Shown here one piece after another: positions 1 to 8,352 of a DNA stretch of 64,000 nt (positions within the stretch are counted from its first letter, which is position 1; each line of letters begins with the position of its first letter). The notes beneath the pieces were generated by a model that was given only the letters and a program-made list of their open reading frames with translations, made no database searches and was not told where the DNA came from. This stretch comes from Nostoc sp. NIES-4103. GTDB lineage: Bacteria; Cyanobacteriota; Cyanobacteriia; Cyanobacteriales; Nostocaceae. The stretch covers positions 7,430,364 through 7,494,363 of the forward strand of contig NZ_AP018288.1 of assembly GCF_002368335.1 (NCBI RefSeq). The letters run 5' to 3'. The position numbers and the translations under genes were made by a program.

Positions 1-1
1 C

Positions 2-958
2 ACAGGGCAAGATACACTTTTTACCAGGATTCAAACGAATAATATTCTTAGCCCTGACATTGGTACACCAGAGGGTAACTTATTCTTTGCTGGTGAAGAT
101 GGTACTAACGATGCTTTCATAGATGCATTATTCTATGCATTTCCCCTTGGCAAACAGACTGAGGTGAAACTAATTGCCAACGGAGGTGCAGCAGATGACC
201 TGACCAATACTGTTAATCTCTTTGATGGTGATGGCGCTTTTGGTGCTTTGTCCACCTTTGGTACACGCAACCCAATTTATAATCAAATAGGTGGCGCAGG
301 GTTGGGAATCACTCACGAATTTAGTGATAAACTAGCACTCAGCTTGGGGTATTTGAGTGGTACAGCCAATGACCCATCTCCCAAGAATGGTTTGTTTGAT
401 GGTGGTTATGGTGCTTTAGCACAGCTGAGTGTTAAACCAAGCGATCGCATTACTATTGGTTTAACTTATATCAATTCCTACAAACAACCACTACTTACGG
501 GTAGTAATGCTGCAACATTTGCAAATTTAGCAAGTTCGCAAGGTTTAGAATATGTGGCATTTTCCAGCAATTCTTATGGTATCCAAGCATCTTTTAGCAT
601 CAGTGATCAATTTGTCTTAGGCGGTTGGGCTGGATACACTACCAGCCGTACCTTGAGTGGAAACCGTGGAGATGTTGACATTTGGAATTATGCAGTCACT
701 CTCGGCTTCCCCGACCTTGGTAAAAAAGGTAACTTAGCTGGTATTATCGCTGGTGTAGAGCCGAGAGTGACAAGTTCTAGTGTCGCCGGATTAGCTGAAG
801 ATGATGATACTTCATACCATGTTGAGGCGTTCTACCAATACAAAGTAAGTGAAAATATCACCATCACCCCAGGAGTTATCTGGCTAACATCCCCAGATCA
901 TAACGATAACAACGATGATGTTGTGATTGGTGCTTTAAGAACCACATTCAGTTTCTAA
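2..958 (+). CDS. Outer-membrane porin, OprB/iron-uptake-porin type (5'-truncated by window edge)
   Basis: The frame is open from base 2, so the gene begins outside the window and only its C-terminal ~318 residues are visible; a GTG at 164 is internal. The protein is rich in alternating aromatic/glycine beta-strand patterns and ends in a terminal Phe (TTFSF), as expected of outer-membrane beta-barrels recognised by the BAM machinery. The wording (start TGQDTLFTRIQ, then GNLFFAGEDG and further strands) resembles the barrel part of cyanobacterial SLH-OprB porins, which often carry an N-terminal SLH domain that anchors them to peptidoglycan; that part is not in the window. The substrate (iron, inorganic ions or sugars) cannot be told from this sequence. 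Family call is strong, function is inferred. Confidence 0.8.
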   Translation, partial: TGQDTLFTRIQTNNILSPDIGTPEGNLFFAGEDGTNDAFIDALFYAFPLGKQTEVKLIANGGAADDLTNTVNLFDGDGAFGALSTFGTRNPIYNQIGGAGLGITHEFSDKLALSLGYLSGTANDPSPKNGLFDGGYGALAQLSVKPSDRITIGLTYINSYKQPLLTGSNAATFANLASSQGLEYVAFSSNSYGIQASFSISDQFVLGGWAGYTTSRTLSGNRGDVDIWNYAVTLGFPDLGKKGNLAGIIAGVEPRVTSSSVAGLAEDDDTSYHVEAFYQYKVSENITITPGVIWLTSPDHNDNNDDVVIGALRTTFSF

Positions 959-1099
959 TTTTTTCAGCAAAACTAGTCGCTGTAGTGGCAATTCATGCAT
1001 TGCCACTACACGAATAAAGCCCAACGTTACACAGAATTAGCATCACAAGAAAACGCGAAATTTTTCTTCCCGTCTTTTGCTGCTTAATAACAAAGTAAA

Positions 1100-1121
1100 A
1101 ACCCAGCATCCTAGCTGGGTT
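1100..1121 (-). terminator. Hairpin downstream of PEP-CTERM gene
   Basis: Perfect 8-bp inverted repeat AACCCAGC / GCTGGGTT around a 6-base loop. Read on the minus strand it is followed by a T-rich stretch (TTTTACTTTG), so it most likely ends the transcript of the PEP-CTERM gene at 1174-1869. Confidence 0.6.
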
Positions 1122-1173
1122 AGACATTTGAAAACAACATTTTAAATCTTTTATAGTGTCTAAACAAATGCTG

Positions 1174-1869
1174 TTAAGCCATCTTTGATTTACGCTTTGT
1201 CAATGACCTTGCACTCAAAGCACCAAAAGCTAGTAAACCCAACATAGAACCTGGTTCAGGAACACTAGCTAATCTATAGGTGTGGTTATCACTTTCAAAC
1301 GCAAGACCAGTCGTTCTCAAAACTACCTTGTCAAAGGTTTCTCCTGAATCAGCTAATAAATTAACGAAAACATTGTCTGCATTGCTAGTCCAGCTACCAG
1401 TAGCTTTAGCACCTGGCACATCTGCGCCACTGAATGTTTTCAATAAAGTACTGCCATTATAGACATCTAGATAGTTATATGGGTCTACTGACCCCCAGTA
1501 CAAGCCAAAGTAATTAATAGCCTTAGCAAAGGTAAGAGTCACAGAACCAGTTGCGCCTGGAACTTTAGAACCTACTGGGGCAATCGTCAGATATTTACTA
1601 GTATCACCAAAGGGAGCAGCATACTGATTTGTTTTACTACCTTGGACAATTCCGTTGGTTGCAGAATAAGTCACAAACCCGTTTGGATCAATTGCTTTGC
1701 CTGAATTAAAGTCAACAACTAAAGATCCTGGAATAGTAGATTGTGAACCTTGTCCTGCTACAGGTGCGCTACCTCCTTTTGTTAAAGTAACAGCGCCAGC
1801 TGGGTTAGCACCCATGAAAACAACTGCTGTTCCGACCAAGGCTAATGACAGTTTTTGCAATATAGACAT
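1174..1869 (-). CDS. PEP-CTERM sorting-domain protein, exported
   Basis: A 231-residue protein with an N-terminal signal peptide (hydrophobic segment about residues 7-26, ending NPAGAV) and a C-terminal PEP-CTERM tail: the motif SVPEPGS, then a short hydrophobic helix, then a basic end (RSLTKRKSKMA). Such tails are processed by exosortase in the inner membrane, and the mature protein is released or attached to the surface or matrix. The middle is beta-rich with no recognised catalytic motif (segment GLYWGSVDPYNYLDVYNG). It stands alone, with its own hairpin terminator downstream. No exosortase gene is in the window. A second PEP-CTERM protein lies at 4516-5301 but is not similar outside the tail. 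Confidence 0.85.
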   Translation of the reverse strand: MSILQKLSLALVGTAVVFMGANPAGAVTLTKGGSAPVAGQGSQSTIPGSLVVDFNSGKAIDPNGFVTYSATNGIVQGSKTNQYAAPFGDTSKYLTIAPVGSKVPGATGSVTLTFAKAINYFGLYWGSVDPYNYLDVYNGSTLLKTFSGADVPGAKATGSWTSNADNVFVNLLADSGETFDKVVLRTTGLAFESDNHTYRLASVPEPGSMLGLLAFGALSARSLTKRKSKMA

Positions 1870-2569
1870 TGATTTATTTTGTGAATTTTTACTACCTATA
1901 GCCTGGCATGTCAGGTTGCCATTTGTGTAGTCTTACAACATTTTTTTTACAAAAAAAACTTATTTGAGTATCTAAGTTGTAATATGAACGAAATTCAATC
2001 CAGATAAAAGCTTAAAAGATATTTTTTCAAATTTAGTCTCAGTAATTATGCTAATAAATCTATGTAAATAACAATAAATTATTACTATTGACTTGCAGTT
2101 TTTGAGTAAAATCTCTATTCTTCAAGCTCATGAGAAATATAAACAAGAAAATCCATAGTGGATTTTACAGAGCTTAAAAACTAAGTCGTGGAAATTACTG
2201 AATGATTATTGTAAAATTAGTATTATTGACAAGCCAATCAATAGAGTAAAAGTTTACAGAATAAAAAAAACCAGCCTCCCACGGCTGGTATGAAAGATAT
2301 TTTTTCGCGTTGTCTTCTCAAAAGAGTTAAAACCCAATTGCGCGTTCCCAAAATGCAACGGGCAACTTTTCTTAACAATATTGTAACAGCCAACACAGTT
2401 TTTTCGTAAAAATTTACCAAAAAAAGATGTAGCCGTAGAAAATTAGCTTCTATCTTTCAGAATATTTCAAAAATGTCAAGGGATAGAGGGGATGCGGGGA
2501 TGGGGTAATAGGGAGATGGGGAGATAATTCTTTACTCCTGTCTCCTGCCTCCTGACAACTGACGATTGA
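1870..2569. other. Gene-free stretch, 700 bp
   Basis: AT-rich, with no coding region I can support. It holds a terminator-like hairpin at 2270-2289 and, at 2480-2580, G-rich and then CTGACAA-type heptamer repeats typical of cyanobacterial intergenic DNA. A 60-codon reading frame at 2238-2420 runs through the hairpin and looks spurious. Confidence 0.6.
2270..2289 (-). terminator. Rho-independent terminator, probably of the NFACT gene
   Basis: Inverted repeat ACCAGCC / GGCTGGT with a 6-base loop. On the minus strand it is followed by a run of eight T residues (2262-2269), the classic arrangement. The nearest upstream minus-strand gene ends at 2570, about 280 bp away; a T-rich run on the plus side suggests it may work in both directions. 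Confidence 0.7.
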
Positions 2570-4300
2570 CTACTGACCATTAACAACTGACTGCGGTTGT
2601 CCCCACAAGATTCGCTCTTGCTTGTAAATGGCAATTCCTGGTTTAGCTCCTTTTGGTTTATACACATGTTTTGGTTGAGTGTACACTACTGGTACTTGGT
2701 CACTTTGACGAGCGCGACTGTAATAGGCGGTCAAATTAGCAACAAATTGTAAATCAGTTGCTTCCGGGACAGCACCAGGTTCTAAACGTAGGAGTACATG
2801 GCTTCCGGGAATTTCTTGAGCGTGGAACCACAGGTCATAATCCCCAGCTACACGAAATGTTAATTGGTCATTCTGGCGATTGTTACGACCAATTAAGACT
2901 TGAAAGCCATTAGGGGTGCGGTAATCATAAAAATTGGTGCTAGCAGTTTCGCTTGTACTGCGATTGCGATATTCTGGGTCGTCTAAATACTTTTGTCCAA
3001 TTAGCTCATCGCGGATTTCTTCAAGAGCCTGTAAATCTTCTACTGTTTGGTAATGATCTATCTGAGCGATCGCAGCTTCCACTTGCTCTAAATAGTCAAT
3101 TTCTGCCTCTACTTCCAACAGTAGGGGTTCAACAGCAGTCCGAGCGCGTTTAAGTTTTTGGTGCTGTTTGTAAAGGCTTTGGGCATTTTGTACAGCATTT
3201 TTATCTGGCTGAAGAGCGATCGCTATTGGCTTGCCTGTTTCAAAATCAGGAAGGATAATTTCTTTCATCCCAGGTTTCCAATTTTGCAGATGAGCCATCA
3301 ACAAATCGGCTTTTTGCCGATATTCATCTGCTTGATCTGATTGCTGTAAACGATCCGTAAAGGTCTGAGCTTTATTGCGTAATTTTACTAGGATATTATT
3401 CAGCTTCTGACTCAGCTGATGACGCAATTGAGAAAATACCTGTTGATTGAGCTGGTCATTATAATATCTGTTAAGTAACACTTGGATATCTGGTACTGGG
3501 GCAACCGCACCCCAACCCATGACAGTGTATCCCTGTGTTGTCCAAGCAGGTTGAAACTTACTCAAATCCAAAGCTTGTAGCCATTGCTGCCATTTTTCAA
3601 ACAGCCTTTGCCAGTCGTCAGGGTTGAGGGTATCGGTGCTGGTTTCTGGTGCTAAATTAGCCGCCAGCAGCATGGATTCTAGTAGTGCAGCACTTAAGCC
3701 ACTATAACTTTTTAATAACTGACGCTTGATTGCTCCTGGTACCAAGCTGACTCTTTCTTGCCAGCGTTCAATAGATTCGCTCAAACTGGGGATAGGGCCA
3801 GTCAGTTTAGGTGGTGTTTCATAAGGTTGTCCGGTTTGGATGGGACGAACACTAGATTGTTGCTGACTAACTTGATGGGCAGCAGTGATAATCAGATTAT
3901 CGGCATCGGTGAGGATGACGTTACTGTATTTACCCATGATTTCTATATATATATGATATAGAGCCTCTTCTTGAGGACGACGGGCAAATTGTAAATCAAT
4001 CACGCGTTCCCACGGTGCGATCGCCTCAATTGCTACCAACGCCAAACCACCCAACTGGTGTATCAGTTGTTGGCTGAAGGTGAAAGTATCTGGTACGCGC
4101 GGCGGTGGTTCGCCAATGCAAATGCGTGCAGCTTGGGGATGCCAGGAAATCTCTAGCCAACCCCGTTGTTTCAGGGTACGTAATGCCACAGCAATAGTGT
4201 AGCGATCGCGCTGATAAACTTGCTCCAAGCGCGACGGTAGCCAGTTAGCGCGTAGTTCGCTACAAGCAGCTTTTAGGGTGGTAAAGTCAACAGGTTGCAC
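2570..4300 (-). CDS. rqcH: NFACT family protein (RqcH / Rqc2 homologue)
   Basis: A 576-residue protein with the NFACT architecture: an N-terminal FbpA-like domain (about residues 1-240, including LPSRLEQVYQRD and EIMGKYSNVIL), a long coiled-coil region (about 280-440, rich in Q/E/K/L) and a C-terminal NFACT-R (DUF814) domain containing YDLWFHAQEIPGSHVLLR. In bacteria RqcH binds stalled 50S-peptidyl-tRNA complexes and adds C-terminal alanine tails that mark the nascent chain for degradation. Length and domain order fit the family. Older annotations call such proteins fibronectin-binding proteins; the ribosome role is the better-supported one. It stands alone on the minus strand, with a terminator at 2270-2289. 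Confidence 0.85.
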   Translation of the reverse strand: MQPVDFTTLKAACSELRANWLPSRLEQVYQRDRYTIAVALRTLKQRGWLEISWHPQAARICIGEPPPRVPDTFTFSQQLIHQLGGLALVAIEAIAPWERVIDLQFARRPQEEALYHIYIEIMGKYSNVILTDADNLIITAAHQVSQQQSSVRPIQTGQPYETPPKLTGPIPSLSESIERWQERVSLVPGAIKRQLLKSYSGLSAALLESMLLAANLAPETSTDTLNPDDWQRLFEKWQQWLQALDLSKFQPAWTTQGYTVMGWGAVAPVPDIQVLLNRYYNDQLNQQVFSQLRHQLSQKLNNILVKLRNKAQTFTDRLQQSDQADEYRQKADLLMAHLQNWKPGMKEIILPDFETGKPIAIALQPDKNAVQNAQSLYKQHQKLKRARTAVEPLLLEVEAEIDYLEQVEAAIAQIDHYQTVEDLQALEEIRDELIGQKYLDDPEYRNRSTSETASTNFYDYRTPNGFQVLIGRNNRQNDQLTFRVAGDYDLWFHAQEIPGSHVLLRLEPGAVPEATDLQFVANLTAYYSRARQSDQVPVVYTQPKHVYKPKGAKPGIAIYKQERILWGQPQSVVNGQ

Positions 4301-4515
4301 AACAATTAGCCGTTGGCTCTCAAACGTCGATGCTCAGTATATGCTATCTTGTCTCGCTCAGCCTGACATCATATAAAAAACCATGTTTACATGGGGCATA
4401 AAAGATTGGGTATGGGGCATGAGGAAGAGTTACCAATGTCCCATGCCCTATGCCCAAAGCGGTGGTTAGCTTTCCTTCCGGCTCAGAAGGTAACAAAGTT
4501 TCCAGCCGCTTTTTA

Positions 4516-5301
4516 TTAAATTTGTTGACTATCTACTTTTTTTGTTTTGAGAGCAGCTGCACCTGTCATACTAGCAACGAAGATAGCACCAAGGGTACTA
4601 GGTTCCGGTACAGACTTGGAAATACCTACTTTAATCTGAAAAGCGAGATTAGAACGAGCAGGTGCAGCGCCTACCCAGCTAAACGCTGTTTTACCAGTTA
4701 GTGTGAAGGGAGCAGAAATATTAGATAAACCAAGATAATCTACATCCGCAGTAGAATTTGTACTTGCTGATGCTAAATTTCCAATGTTTGTACCATTAAA
4801 AACTAAATCGGTCAAAGATACAGCGTTTTGAAGGTTATTCTTACTGCCTTTATTAGCAAAGGTGCGTAAATAAATGTTTGTTACAGGGTCGCTAAACTCT
4901 TGAGACGTTAATATTGTAGTCTGGTTATAATCGAACACTTTATAAGTGACCTTGCTGCCTGTGTATTCCAGGCTAAAATCCCAGACTTTTCCATTGCCCC
5001 AAACCAAATTACCTGAAGCTACAGGTGTACCATAAAATTTATTAATCCCTAGTTCTCGTTCTGCACTACTAGAACTATTATTGCCAATTCGACCTTCGGC
5101 AACAAATACCTCTTTAAAATATCCGTTATTTATCAGTGAGTTAAAATCTGCATCATCAAAATCTGTATCAGCATCTTGAGATGTCAAAGTGGTAAATATC
5201 ACAGCTTTTGCTGGGTTTGGAGCTACAAATAACCCTAAGCTGACTAATCCTAAAATCAAAAATAACTTTCTATTATCTTTAAGGGTTTTGAAAAATAGCA
5301 T
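4516..5301 (-). CDS. PEP-CTERM sorting-domain protein, exported
   Basis: A 261-residue protein with a signal peptide (about residues 12-33, ending NPAKAV) and a C-terminal PEP-CTERM tail (SVPEPSTLGAIFV, hydrophobic helix, then KTKKVDSQQI). The interior is Asn/Ser/Thr-rich and probably beta-structured, and it has no enzyme motif I recognise. It is likely secreted through Sec and then processed by an exosortase located elsewhere in the genome. It is unrelated in its middle region to the PEP-CTERM protein at 1174-1869, so the two are not a simple duplication. Upstream, TTGTTAATTG repeats precede the start. Confidence 0.82.
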   Translation of the reverse strand: MLFFKTLKDNRKLFLILGLVSLGLFVAPNPAKAVIFTTLTSQDADTDFDDADFNSLINNGYFKEVFVAEGRIGNNSSSSAERELGINKFYGTPVASGNLVWGNGKVWDFSLEYTGSKVTYKVFDYNQTTILTSQEFSDPVTNIYLRTFANKGSKNNLQNAVSLTDLVFNGTNIGNLASASTNSTADVDYLGLSNISAPFTLTGKTAFSWVGAAPARSNLAFQIKVGISKSVPEPSTLGAIFVASMTGAAALKTKKVDSQQI

Positions 5302-6157
5302 TGTCTCTCCTGAAAGTGGATATTGTTAATTGTTAATTGTTGATGTTTGCAACAATTTATCCAAGTTTATTACCTAAACGCAAAAATACAGCACCTACAC
5401 ATCTGTCGATCTACCCTTTCTCTGTTACTGACATTCTCAGAAGGAGAGGTTGTTGTTCAAGGCGGAAGCAAAGCGTTTAAGTTAGATATAAATTTTGTGT
5501 TTTCAGTGTCTGTTCTTAGCCTATAACAAAGTCTGATATACTGTCGATGACTAAGGCTATTTTTTAATTGAAAATTTATATACAATAAGATTTTAAATTG
5601 GTAACTAGTTAAACTTAATGAAACTTAAAATTTGATAACTTCGCTTCAATGTGTTCCGCTCGCAATCACAAGGAATTGTTTAAGTTTTTTGAAGTTGACC
5701 TATTTGTAATGATTCTCTATGAAGATGCACTTCATATTTATAAAACGTAAAGGAAGTGTGAACAACAGAGAAATGGAAAAACCTTTACTTGCTATCAATT
5801 AAAATAGGGTAAAAAAAGAGGATAGACTAGCTCATATCTTTCACTTTCAGGTTGATACATTTAGCCAACCATGAGAAAAAGAGGAAGCAGAGAAAGCAAA
5901 GTAAGTTAACTGTATCGGGATTTGAGTGAAATAGTATTAAGTCTTTTCCTTTCAAACTTCCCCTTCCTTTTGTGCTTCTCTCCTCCCTCTTTCATTGCTT
6001 AAAAGGTTAGGAATTACGCAACTGACACACTGAATAAAGGTTAGGGTTGTCAAAAGTCCACAGTAAATAGTCAAAAATTAAGCTTTGTTGCACTATTGAA
6101 CGCCCTCCGGGTGACGCTCGCAAGCTCGCTACCGCTCTTGAGTTCGGCAGTTCCTCA

Positions 6158-6253
6158 TGGGGAGCAACTGCCGAACCCGCAAGGACTTCTGCCGAGATGG
6201 GGGACTGCTGAAAGGGTTCCCCGGCATAAAGCAAGTGGCGTGGAAACCCCCGC
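6158..6253 (+). repeat. Dispersed GC-rich repeat, divergent copy
   Basis: It begins GGGGAGCAACTGC and ends AAGCAAGTGGCGTGG followed by AAACCCCC, framing a variable middle. The same start and end modules occur at 6317-6378, and in related form at 15903-15950, 28551-28644, 33645-33720 and 48671-48710. Confidence 0.65.
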
Positions 6254-6316
6254 CTTTTGCGGACTGCCTCACCAGGAAAGTTCTCTTGTCGGGAAACCAT
6301 GAGCGATTGCCGCGCA

Positions 6317-6378
6317 TGGGGAGCCACTGCGGCCAAGAGGGGTCTCCCCAAGTGGAGCAAGTGGCGTGGGAACCCCCT
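6317..6378 (+). repeat. Dispersed GC-rich repeat, reference copy
   Basis: It contains GGAGCCACTGCG, then GGTCTCCCCAAGTGG, then AGCAAGTGGCGTGG. Nearly the same string is found inverted at 15903-15950. The element is much richer in GC than its surroundings and lies between genes. Confidence 0.7.
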
Positions 6379-6499
6379 CTTGGCCGCGTTGCCGACGCTC
6401 CTACGTCGCTACCGCTACGCTAACACCACACGACTGGCTCCTTTTAACAGCCTTAACTCAAAATTTATGACACTTACATAAGTCCTGAAGGTTAGTAGC

Positions 6500-7768
6500 T
6501 CATAGAGTGAGCAAAGCTGGTTGTTTGACGGGTTGTTCTAATAGCTTTGTGTAAAGTTCACCAAGTTGAGTTGCTACCCCATCCCAACTAAACTTGGTTT
6601 CTACGCGCTTTCTACCAGCTTGACCCAATTCATCGCGCCATTGTGGATTCTCCAGAATTCGGTCGATCGCAGTTGCAAAAGCAGCTACATCTTCGGGTGG
6701 CGCTAACAAACCTGTTACTTCAGGAACTACTGTAAACTGAAGTCCACCGACATTACTGGCTACTACTGGTGTGCCACTAGCCATCGCTTCAATGGCCACA
6801 AGACCAAAGGGTTCGTAGTGACTGGGTACAACGCAAACATCGGCTGCTGCGTAGTAAGTTGGCAAAATTTCGTGACTCAGACGACCGGGGAGGGTGGTAA
6901 GGTTATCCATCCCTAATTCCTGAATAATTCTCTCAATACGATCGCGCTCAATGCCATCGCTATTACCCGGTGTGCTACCACCACCTATAATTAGCTGGAG
7001 ATTGTGAGAACCTCGTAATTTAGATTCATTGACAGCACGCACTAAAGTTTCTATTCCTTTACGTGGGTCAAAGCGTCCCACATACAATATAACTTTCGCT
7101 TCTTGTTCTATTCCCAATTCAAATCTGGCTGCTTCTCGGTTAATCGAACCAAAGCACCTAATATTCGTACCGCAGGGAATAATCTCGATATTGCCTTTGG
7201 CGGAAACGAGCGATCGCATGTGTTGCTTTTCTTGCGGACTCGTTGCCACAATTGTTTCTGCTGTTTCTAAGACCTCTGTTTCCACTGCTAATCGCTGACT
7301 GGCGATTAGAGGGATATTTTTGATGGTGTTATATTTGACTGCTCCTAATGAGTGGTATGTGTGAACTTGCTTACTCCCTTGAATTTTCTTCAACTGCATC
7401 CCTACCCAACTAGAGAGCCAATAGTTTGTGTGAATTAAATCATATAAAATGCCTTCTTCTGTTTGAAATTTGAGAAAATTTTCCACGAATTCTGGCAAAT
7501 AATTAAAAAGATTGTCTCGTGGTACAAACTCAACAGAACCAGCTTTCAAACGAATTGTTCGACAATTTTGGCTATGTTGAACTATTGTCTGTTGCTCTGC
7601 ACTCACTTTGCGGGTAAACATATCAACTTGCCAACCCTGCTGTGCTAACGCTTCACCCACATGGCGTACATAAACGTTTTGTCCTCCAGCTTCTTCCTTA
7701 CCAATTTCGATCGCCGGATCTCCATGGACGGAAATCAAGGCGATGTGTTTTTTAGTGGTAGAGTTCAT
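6500..7768 (-). CDS. GT-B glycosyltransferase, minimal sucrose-phosphate-synthase type
   Basis: A 422-residue GT4-family enzyme. The N-terminal Rossmann domain (1-190) begins with the sucrose-phosphate synthase signature: SVHGDP, then a Gly and EEAGGQNVYV (residues 13-34). The C-terminal domain contains the donor-site stretch PSHYEPFGLVAIEAM, with the E-x7-E motif that binds the nucleotide sugar, and VGRFDPRKGIETLV. Minimal enzymes of this size without a phosphatase domain make sucrose-6-phosphate from UDP/ADP-glucose and fructose-6-phosphate in filamentous cyanobacteria. The ATG at 7768 is preferred over an upstream TTG because the reading frame upstream is not kept in the duplicate copy. 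No sucrose phosphatase gene lies nearby. It could instead be a related sucrose synthase-like or other GT4 enzyme; family certain, substrate probable. Confidence 0.78.
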   Translation of the reverse strand: MNSTTKKHIALISVHGDPAIEIGKEEAGGQNVYVRHVGEALAQQGWQVDMFTRKVSAEQQTIVQHSQNCRTIRLKAGSVEFVPRDNLFNYLPEFVENFLKFQTEEGILYDLIHTNYWLSSWVGMQLKKIQGSKQVHTYHSLGAVKYNTIKNIPLIASQRLAVETEVLETAETIVATSPQEKQHMRSLVSAKGNIEIIPCGTNIRCFGSINREAARFELGIEQEAKVILYVGRFDPRKGIETLVRAVNESKLRGSHNLQLIIGGGSTPGNSDGIERDRIERIIQELGMDNLTTLPGRLSHEILPTYYAAADVCVVPSHYEPFGLVAIEAMASGTPVVASNVGGLQFTVVPEVTGLLAPPEDVAAFATAIDRILENPQWRDELGQAGRKRVETKFSWDGVATQLGELYTKLLEQPVKQPALLTL

Positions 7769-7891
7769 AGTTTGTGTGTTGCTGATTTTGACTACGTATC
7801 CGACCGTTCCAAGTGTGCTGTGCAAAAATTTGACTCAATTTGTTAAGGAACATTGAGTCGTTTATATTTTAATTTAATTTGTTTACATATT

Positions 7892-7916
7892 TATTAGAGT
7901 AAGTAATACTCTAATA
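7892..7916 (-). promoter_or_regulatory. Palindrome upstream of glycosyltransferase gene
   Basis: Ten-base arms TATTAGAGTA / TACTCTAATA around the centre AGTAA, about 125 bp upstream of the start at 7768. A matching site with compensatory changes lies at 9648-9666 upstream of the duplicate gene. It is either an operator or the stem of a leader hairpin. Confidence 0.55.
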
Positions 7917-8059
7917 CCCAGTATTTATATTTACCAACTATAGAAATAGTTATATTTAATACTTTTGATAGATGTTATCTTATGAAAAAATGGATTGTAT
8001 TTTAAAACACATTTTTTATAAAAATATCTTATAGTCACAATAAAGCCTTCCTATTTCAA

Positions 8060-8153
8060 TACGGTTCGGTTAAAGGAAAAGGCAAAGGGAAAAGTTTTAT
8101 ATTCATCCTTTCCCCAGTCCATAAGAAAAGCTAATAGGCTTATCCGAACCGTA
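8060..8153. repeat. Small inverted-repeat element (MITE-like)
   Basis: Perfect 10-bp inverted arms TACGGTTCGG (8060-8069) and CCGAACCGTA (8144-8153) bound a 94-bp AT-rich segment with no reading frame. Similarity extends imperfectly past the arms (GGTTAA against TTATCC). It sits between the two glycosyltransferase copies. Confidence 0.5.
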
Positions 8154-8352
8154 CTGCATCCTATTTAATTTGTGAAAATTGTAACGCTAAAATTAGTAAC
8201 TTTTTAACAGATAAAGTCAACTAACCAACGTGGACTTAATAAAATAATTGATAAAGGTGGGTTTTGCCTGTATATGCGCGATTACAAATCGCCAGGGCTA
8301 AGTAAAATTAGTCTTTTAATTCTGATGCAAACTTTACGTATTTGATCCTGAT

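Larger units (their letters stand above)
5302..6499. other. 1.2-kb gene-poor region with repeats
   Basis: No protein gene can be supported. The left part is AT-rich. At 5708-5755 lies a sequence related to the left end of the MITE-like element at 29666-29810 (shared core CTATGAAGATGCACTT against CCATGAAGATGCACTT). From about 6090 to 6440 the base composition changes sharply to GC-rich, with two copies of a dispersed repeat. Open frames of 60-117 codons there overlap each other on both strands and follow the repeat, not a gene. An ACTTACATAAGTCCT palindrome lies near 6473. Confidence 0.6.

Noticed and set aside
2238..2420. A 60-codon minus-strand gene
   Set aside because: It runs through the terminator hairpin at 2270-2289 and has no family likeness.
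6007..6481. Several open frames of 62-117 codons on both strands
   Set aside because: They overlap each other, follow the GC-rich repeat and have no ribosome-binding site or family likeness.
7892..7916. NtcA-type binding site in the palindrome
   Set aside because: The spacing is GTA-N5-TAC, whereas NtcA sites need GTA-N8-TAC.
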